Of a stretch of DNA of 64,000 bases, positions 58,384-64,000 are shown piece by piece (the stretch's first letter is position 1; the number at the start of each line of letters is the position of its first letter). The position numbers and the translations under genes are program-made. Below the pieces are notes generated by a model that did not search any database, was not told the DNA's origin, and saw nothing but the letters and a program-made list of their open reading frames with translations. This DNA comes from Rhizophagus irregularis. Taxonomy: Eukaryota; Glomeromycota; Glomeromycetes; Glomerales; Glomeraceae. Where the stretch lies: positions 4,368,501 through 4,432,500 of the forward strand of contig NC_089442.1 in the NCBI RefSeq assembly GCF_026210795.1, in the 5' to 3' direction.

Positions 58384-58678
58384 TCAAGTTCGTTTATTAA
58401 CTTCTGAAACTACATATTCAATGTTTTCCGGACTCAAATGTAAAATGATATAAGGAGTAAAGGATTTTATTCGTTTGAGAAATGGTATCCGTTGAGCCCG
58501 ATCATCACTTAAACGGACAAACAAATTGGTGATTTTTCTAGCAATATTCGTTATCTTTAGAATAGTATCATCAGAAATTTCTTTCGGTAACTGTGCCCTA
58601 ATTTCAGAGCTAACTTTAAGCTGGGCGTCAGATTGTTTCAAAAACTTTTTATAGTACTCTAATCGACAATCATTGTCT
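58384..58678 (-). CDS. 5' exon-like block upstream of the RGG-box protein
   Basis: Open minus-strand frame DNDCRLEYYKKFLKQSDAQL, KVSSEIRAQLPKEISDDTIL, KITNIARKITNLFVRLSDDR, then FTPYIILHLSPENIEYVVSE and a stop at 58384. It is a compact helical domain seen in many Rhizophagus proteins, of unknown function. It has no ATG of its own, so an upstream exon or truncation is likely. A stop ends it before any clear donor, so the link to 57385-58316 is unproven and the gene may be broken. Confidence 0.4.
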
Positions 58679-58879
58679 TATTAAGTTCCACCGCGGTGGT
58701 AGTTTCCCCCTTGTCTATCCATCTATCCATATAATTTCTCTTAGTATGTTCAAAAAAGAACGATTTTCTATACATATGTATATGATCGGTACCCCAATCG
58801 GAATAGTGATTTTCATTTCATCAACTTATAATTAAAATTTTCAAACATTTAATTCTCTCTCTCTCAAACAAAACAAAAA

Positions 58880-60790
58880 ATGGGATTGCCTACATTCTTA
58901 TTTACATTATTCTTTGCTGCTATAATTTATGTTTTCTTCAACAATCAACGTAAAAAATCAAAAATTCCAAATGGGTGTATTCCTCTTCCAGGACCAACAC
59001 CGCTTCCAATTATTGGAAATTTACATCAGATTAATAATGTCCCCATTCAAGATTTTATTGATAGATTTTCTAAAGAATATGGTCCAATTTTTCAAGTTCA
59101 TTATGGTGCAGAAACTTGGGTTATATTAAATGATTATGAAATTGTAAAAGATGTATTGGTGAAACGTAGTGCTATTTATTCTTCAAGACCTGTAAGTCTT
59201 CTGAATTAAGAGAAAACTTAAATTTATTTTGTTTGAGGGATTTCATTATGAATTTTGCGATAAAGTTTACTTGATTTTTTTTTTTAGTATAATGATGCTA
59301 CTACAAGAGTTTATTTTGATGGAGGAAAATCTATAGGATTCTCTCCGGTATGTAAACGTAAATTGAAAATTAATAAGTATATCATGGATTCATATTCATA
59401 AACATATATATAATATGTATATTTTTGTAGTATGGAAAGTATTGGAGAGCCATGCGTGCAGTATCACATCAAGCACTCACACAAAAGATGGTTAATATCA
59501 ATTATCGTGACATTATACACAACGAAGTAAAAAATCTCATGATAAAATTTTATGTTCGTTCTTCAGAAAGCTTTAATCCGACCAATGATTTGAGATTTTT
59601 TTTAATCAATTTACTTACCACCATATTATTTGGACAAAAATCTGAAAAATTAACCCAACAAATAGAACAAATGGTTTCTGAAATCGCTCAAATTTTAAGA
59701 CCAGAAAATTGTACCATTGATAAGTTTCCGTGGTTGAAATATATTCCATTCGTGGAAAAGAGAATAAATAGACATGCTTATAAAGCAAGAGATTTAGCTC
59801 GTGAATTGTTTAAACATTTACTGGAAGATTTACGTCAAAAACTTAAAGAAAATGAAAATGAAAATAGTTTTGCTGCTCACGTGTTAAAGAATATGAATAT
59901 TTCTTCTGATATTGTTTCAAAACCTTACGAAGATTCTTTGGAAAATGATGATGATGAATTAAAAAAACAATTTGTTTTTGATGAAGTGGATTTTATGAAT
60001 TTAAACAATTCTTTTTTAATCGCTGGTGCCATAACTTCACTTAATTTTTTTCAATGGATCTGGGTACGTATCTAATTGGTATACTAAATTAATGTATTTT
60101 CATAAAAATTAATATTTTAACAAATTATATAATTTAAAAGGCCCTTCTTGCAAATTATCCTGAAGCGCAACGAAAAATTCAAAAAGAATTGGATGAATGT
60201 CTTCAGGGAAATCGTTTCCAGACCCCTCAAGATGATTTAAAATTACCTTATCTTTGGGCTACCATTAAAGAAAGTTTAAGATGCAGGTAAGAAAAAAAAA
60301 AAATCTGAAATTTACTTGAATGAAAGATTAAAAATTTTTTTTTAACAGGACGGGAAGTAGTACATTAATGAAACATTCAACAACAAAAGATGATGTTTAT
60401 AGAGGTTATTACATTCCAGCAAAAGCTACCATAATGATGAGTTATAAATCTGCACATACAAGTGAAAAACTTTTTGAACGTCCAAATGAATTTTATCCTG
60501 AACATTATCTTGATGAGAATGGTCAACTTAAGAAATATGATGATTTAAGAGATCCTTGGACATTTGGTAGAGGAAGAAGAGCTTGTGTGGGACAACATCT
60601 TGCTGAAAGAAATTTGATTACAACAGTTGGTTATGCACTAACTTTATTTAACGTTGAAAATGATTATGACTCAATTACTGGAAATCCCATTAAATTAGAT
60701 TTAAAACTTGTTGATAAAAAACAACCTTATAAAGTAAGGTTTGTTCCCAGACCTGGTGTTACTCTCGAAAAAATTCTGCAAATGAATTAG
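58880..60790 (+). CDS. cytochrome P450 monooxygenase
   Basis: Five exons (58880-59191, 59288-59347, 59431-60063, 60141-60286, 60349-60790), all GT-AG, give 530 residues, a normal P450 length. Residues 3-20 form the N-terminal membrane anchor, followed by a basic patch and the Pro hinge PLPGPTPLPIIGN. The I-helix AGAIT motif is at 322-326, the K-helix ESLR at 379-382, FERPNEFYPEHYL at about 426-438, and the heme loop FGRGRRACVG at about 456-465 with Cys463 as heme ligand. All key residues are present, so it should be active: NADPH-P450-reductase-dependent oxidation at the ER membrane. Substrate and CYP family cannot be assigned by eye. It is divergent from the remnant at 58.4-58.7 kb, with about 200 bases between. 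Confidence 0.92.
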
Positions 60791-61829
60791 GATTTTATTT
60801 TATTTTGTATATCTTTTATTAAAAAAATTCTCTTTTTTCATTGAATTCAAGCGAATAATAACCAAAATATTAAACAGATCCATTATATGTTTATTTGTTT
60901 CGAATTGAAAATATGTGCATGCACATTAATTTGTTTCACTAATTGATAGCAAAAAAATTGAGGCCAAACTATCTGTAATTGAGAACTACAGTATAAACAT
61001 AATGCTGTTGATTAGCAATAGTCACATGTATCAATTTTAATTATAAAATCGCTGCAGTTATTTTAGTAGTATATTTTTTAAAAACATGCCACATAGAAGG
61101 AGCAAAGAAGCCTTATTTAAGCGAAAAGCTAGATCTTGGTCAAATAACAAATATTATAAAGGAATGAGAAGAATTGAAAAGGTGCATGGGTACTTTATTT
61201 CCATTGGAAGTATTACCGCCTAGAGTGGTTATTTGTTATATATTAAAAAATAGCGCTATTCGACTTAATGATATAAATGAAATAATATTTTTTTTTACTC
61301 ACTTTTCGGTAGATAATTCAGAGGGGATTCCCTGAATTTCGAGCTAACCACTAATCCCCAAAGAGGCCAAGACTCTATATCCTCGTCTAGAGCTCCGCAG
61401 TCCGCACGGGTCAGGTCGGATTGGGTTACCTGGTTAACCTGAACTGATATTTTTTTTTCAGGTCGGTTCAGGTCGGGTAACATGTTCTGACCTGACCCGA
61501 CCTGTTGATCCGAAGTATTCAGGTTAAATTCAGGTCACTTCGGGTAACCTGGTTACTTCGGGTAAACCGAAAGGTTTTATAACTGAATGACTTAAAAGAT
61601 AGTTAAATTCACACTTATCCAAATTCCAAAATCAAAAATTTTACAATTTTTAAAATTCAATCGGTTAGTTTGGGTTATATATTACAGCACAATGCCGAAT
61701 CGTATATTGACGTAACGTAATTTATTTATACTAACGTTTGTACTGACGTAATTGATTTTTTTTATTAAAAAACAATAATAATTTTTATCAAACATCTAAC
61801 ATTTCCGATCTTTACTAACAAACTTATAA
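60791..61829. other. intergenic with a degenerate transposon piece
   Basis: 61386-61580 is an array of AGGTC / GACCTG / GGTAACCTGG motifs starting TCTAGAGCTCCG, resembling the ACAGGTTGACC end region of the hAT-like element at 43663. It may be a related, eroded element. The 62-codon frame (-) at 61295-61483 is not supported. Confidence 0.4.
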
Positions 61830-62990
61830 AAAGAATTTCAAGTCCATTGCTATTTACTAAAGAAAAAAAGAAAAAGGGAGTAACGTTCCAGTAAAATAAA
61901 AACTACTTTGGCCCTATTAACGTCACCGTTTGTTTCTTCAACTCCACCAGTAACAAACACAAATACAAACACGACCACAGTCACGTATAAGAAGAATTTC
62001 AGGACATATTAAACATCAAAAATCATTTGAAGAATTGAAGGTTCAAGGGGATTAATTGCTGAAGAAAATTCTGATGGATCGCGTCGAACAATTATGACTA
62101 CAATAAACTCTCCCCCACCCCCTTTAACCTACCCTTTTCGCAAGAGAATTCCAAGTCCGAATGCAAGTTCCTAAAGAAAAAAAGAAAAAAGAATATCAGT
62201 GACATTCCTACAGCAAACCTCCCTTCCCTCACACCTTTTAACTTACCCTTGCAAGAGAATTCCAAGTCCGAATGCCAGTACCTAAAGAAAAAAAAAGGAA
62301 CGTTAGTGACGTTCCTATAACAAAAGAAACCCATATATTTAACCTACTCTTTCACGAATTCAAGTCCGAGTGACGGTTCCTAAAGTATTTCTGTAAAAAA
62401 ATATTTTTTTTAAATAATTAAAGACCGAAACGAGTTGAGTCAACCTGGGTCAGTTTTCTTAATAGTAGCTTGTTCAGTATCCTACAAAAAGAAAAGAATC
62501 GTTAGAACGTTCTTAATTAATAAACACATTCGCACACTCCCATTTACCTCTATTCTTGATCATCACCGTTCTAAAAGAACGGACCATTCCTAAAGAATAA
62601 GAATAAGTAAGTGAAGAAAAAAGAAAAATAAAGAAAAAAAAACGAAAATATACCTTCCGCAACTTCCTGCATTCTTAGAAATCCACTGAAATCGCCGTTC
62701 TGAAATCGCGAAAGAAGAGACCGTTCCTAAAGAAATAAGAATATATAAAGTAAGTAAGAAAATGAAAAAAATGAAAAATCATAAAATCAAAAAAAATGAA
62801 AAATATACTAACCTTCCCGTACCTCTTGGAAGTCCACTTAACTCGCCGTTTCAAAAGAGACAGTTCCTAAAGAAATAAATAAAGTAAGTAAAGGAAAAAA
62901 ACCGAAAAAAATAAAATATACTAAACCTTCCTCCAAATCGCCGTTCTGAAAGAACCGTTCAGTCCGTTCTTGAAGAAACTAAAAAAAAAA
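61830..62990. repeat. degenerate tandem array, roughly 100-base units
   Basis: Recurring block (A)GAATTCCAAGTCCGAATG followed by GTTCCTAAAGAAAAAAAG and GTGACGTTCC. It is clear at 62145-62200, 62250-62305 and 62350-62385, and more degenerate at 61835-61890, 62560-62610, 62690-62745, 62820-62880 and 62935-62980. The strand is A/G-rich with CCTAAAGAAA as the constant core. The 78-codon frame (-) at 62098-62334 is a translation of two units. No known satellite recognised. Confidence 0.7.
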
Positions 62991-64000
62991 GATCAGATAA
63001 TCAAACTGGATTCGAGTCGATCTTTTCCCGATTCTGAATCAATTTTTTTTTGAGGCGAAATTTAATGAAACAGTCTATTAAAGACTGGAAAAAATTTTTT
63101 TATTTTATTTTTTTAACAAAATGGTCTGTTAAAGATGTGATTAGCCGTAATTTAATACAAACTAATAGCTATACCATACCGATAACCGATTAAATTGATA
63201 TTCCTAATTTATTCTAATGATCTAATGATTTGTGGCACGACTTTTTGATAAATGATCAATTATGTTCGTGTAATATCTATTTCTCCATCAGACCGCTCAA
63301 CCAAAAAAAAAAACCCGTTGCTGTTCACGTGATTGCCGCATCGCGGTGGAAGAAAAAAAATAAACTGGCAACCAATGATTCATTTTTTTCACCTACAGTA
63401 TAGTAAATTGAAAGAATCAGGAAAGAACAAATAAATCTAACCAACAACATTTTTTTATTATTTTATAGCAAAATTTAGTGAAATATATCACCTTTATGGG
63501 TTCTTGATCTTATAGTTTGTAGATTGTAAAAGTTTAAAGGTTAAACACTCAAAAATACAAGTTAGTATTATTTGATAATATTTAATGAGTATTAACTATT
63601 ATCAATTTTTAATTATATTCCTTATTATAGGATTTATTGGTAAACAGAAATAAATAATGTTTAAAACTTTTAAAGAATTATTTTATTTTCATGTAGTTTT
63701 TAATAATAACTAATAACTTTGTCTTTTTTTTGTAATTTATTTTGAATAATTTTTAATTTATAATATAATCACAATTAATATTATTCTATTTAATAAGGAT
63801 TAGTTGTAAAATTGTAAATAAATTATTTATACTTTGCTTTATTGTTAAAGTGGGCAAAGCTTCCTATACGGAATATGGTAACTTTTTAATAATAATTCGT
63901 TTGCTGACTAAACGGTAGACGTTGAGCATAAGAGGATCGTATACGTGACATAAATCACATAATTTGACGGGCTATCCAATAAATTTATTATTATGCTAGA
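62991..64000. other. AT-rich end of window, no gene seen
   Basis: No open frame or element ends of note. AAACAGTCTATTAAAGACTGG and ATGGTCTGTTAAAGATG near 63068 and 63120 are short related motifs. Confidence 0.4.

Noticed and set aside
1-64000. tRNA or rRNA genes
   Set aside because: No cloverleaf or conserved rRNA core was recognised on reading; a tRNAscan-SE or Infernal run would decide.

Overview
This window looks like nuclear DNA of an arbuscular mycorrhizal fungus (Glomeromycotina, Rhizophagus-like). The evidence is very AT-rich DNA with long A/T runs, genes cut by short GT-AG introns (about 60-80 bases), and a gene set typical of these fungi: a kinase-like protein joined to Sel1 repeats, an F-box protein, WD-repeat/TRP-like channels, an ML-domain secreted protein and a P450. 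Dense decayed DNA transposons fit too. The species call is inference; no search was run.

Layout. 1-10.5 kb is the gene-rich part: an alpha-arrestin cut by the left edge (-), a small signal-peptide/one-helix protein (+), a pseudokinase/Pro-rich/Sel1 protein (-), an ML-domain secreted protein (-) and an F-box-like protein (-). 11.6-22.2 kb holds two intact tandem paralogues (+) of a large protein with an N-terminal beta-propeller-like region and a C-terminal TRP-like pore domain. The duplicated unit was larger than the channel: it carried the F-box gene and its spacers. Decayed F-box pieces lie at 16.4, 36.0 and 39.1 kb, and decayed channel pieces at 23.4 and 37.7 kb.

22-43 kb is a graveyard of broken genes and transposons. 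It contains an LTR candidate, a reverse transcriptase relic, a frameshifted spliced gene, and a 1.15-kb direct duplication whose copies differ by a roughly 185-base micro-inversion. One island stands out: a comparatively GC-rich, three-exon, 450-residue gene at 32.5-34.0 kb of unknown family. 43-57 kb is almost wholly transposon-derived. Many non-autonomous elements there can be delimited to the base by inverted ends and target-site duplications (TSDs): hAT-like with 8-base TSDs, Mutator-like with 9-10-base TSDs, and a CCCTATAAAA-ended family with 3-base TSDs. Several are nested, and a Tc1/mariner transposase relic is split by one of them. 57.4-60.8 kb returns to genes: an RGG-box, Asn-rich protein (-) and a complete five-exon cytochrome P450 (+). 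The last 3 kb hold a degenerate purine-rich repeat and no visible gene.

No tRNA, rRNA or CRISPR array was recognised. Exon joins were worked out by hand from reading frame and GT/AG sites, and functions come from motif recognition only.
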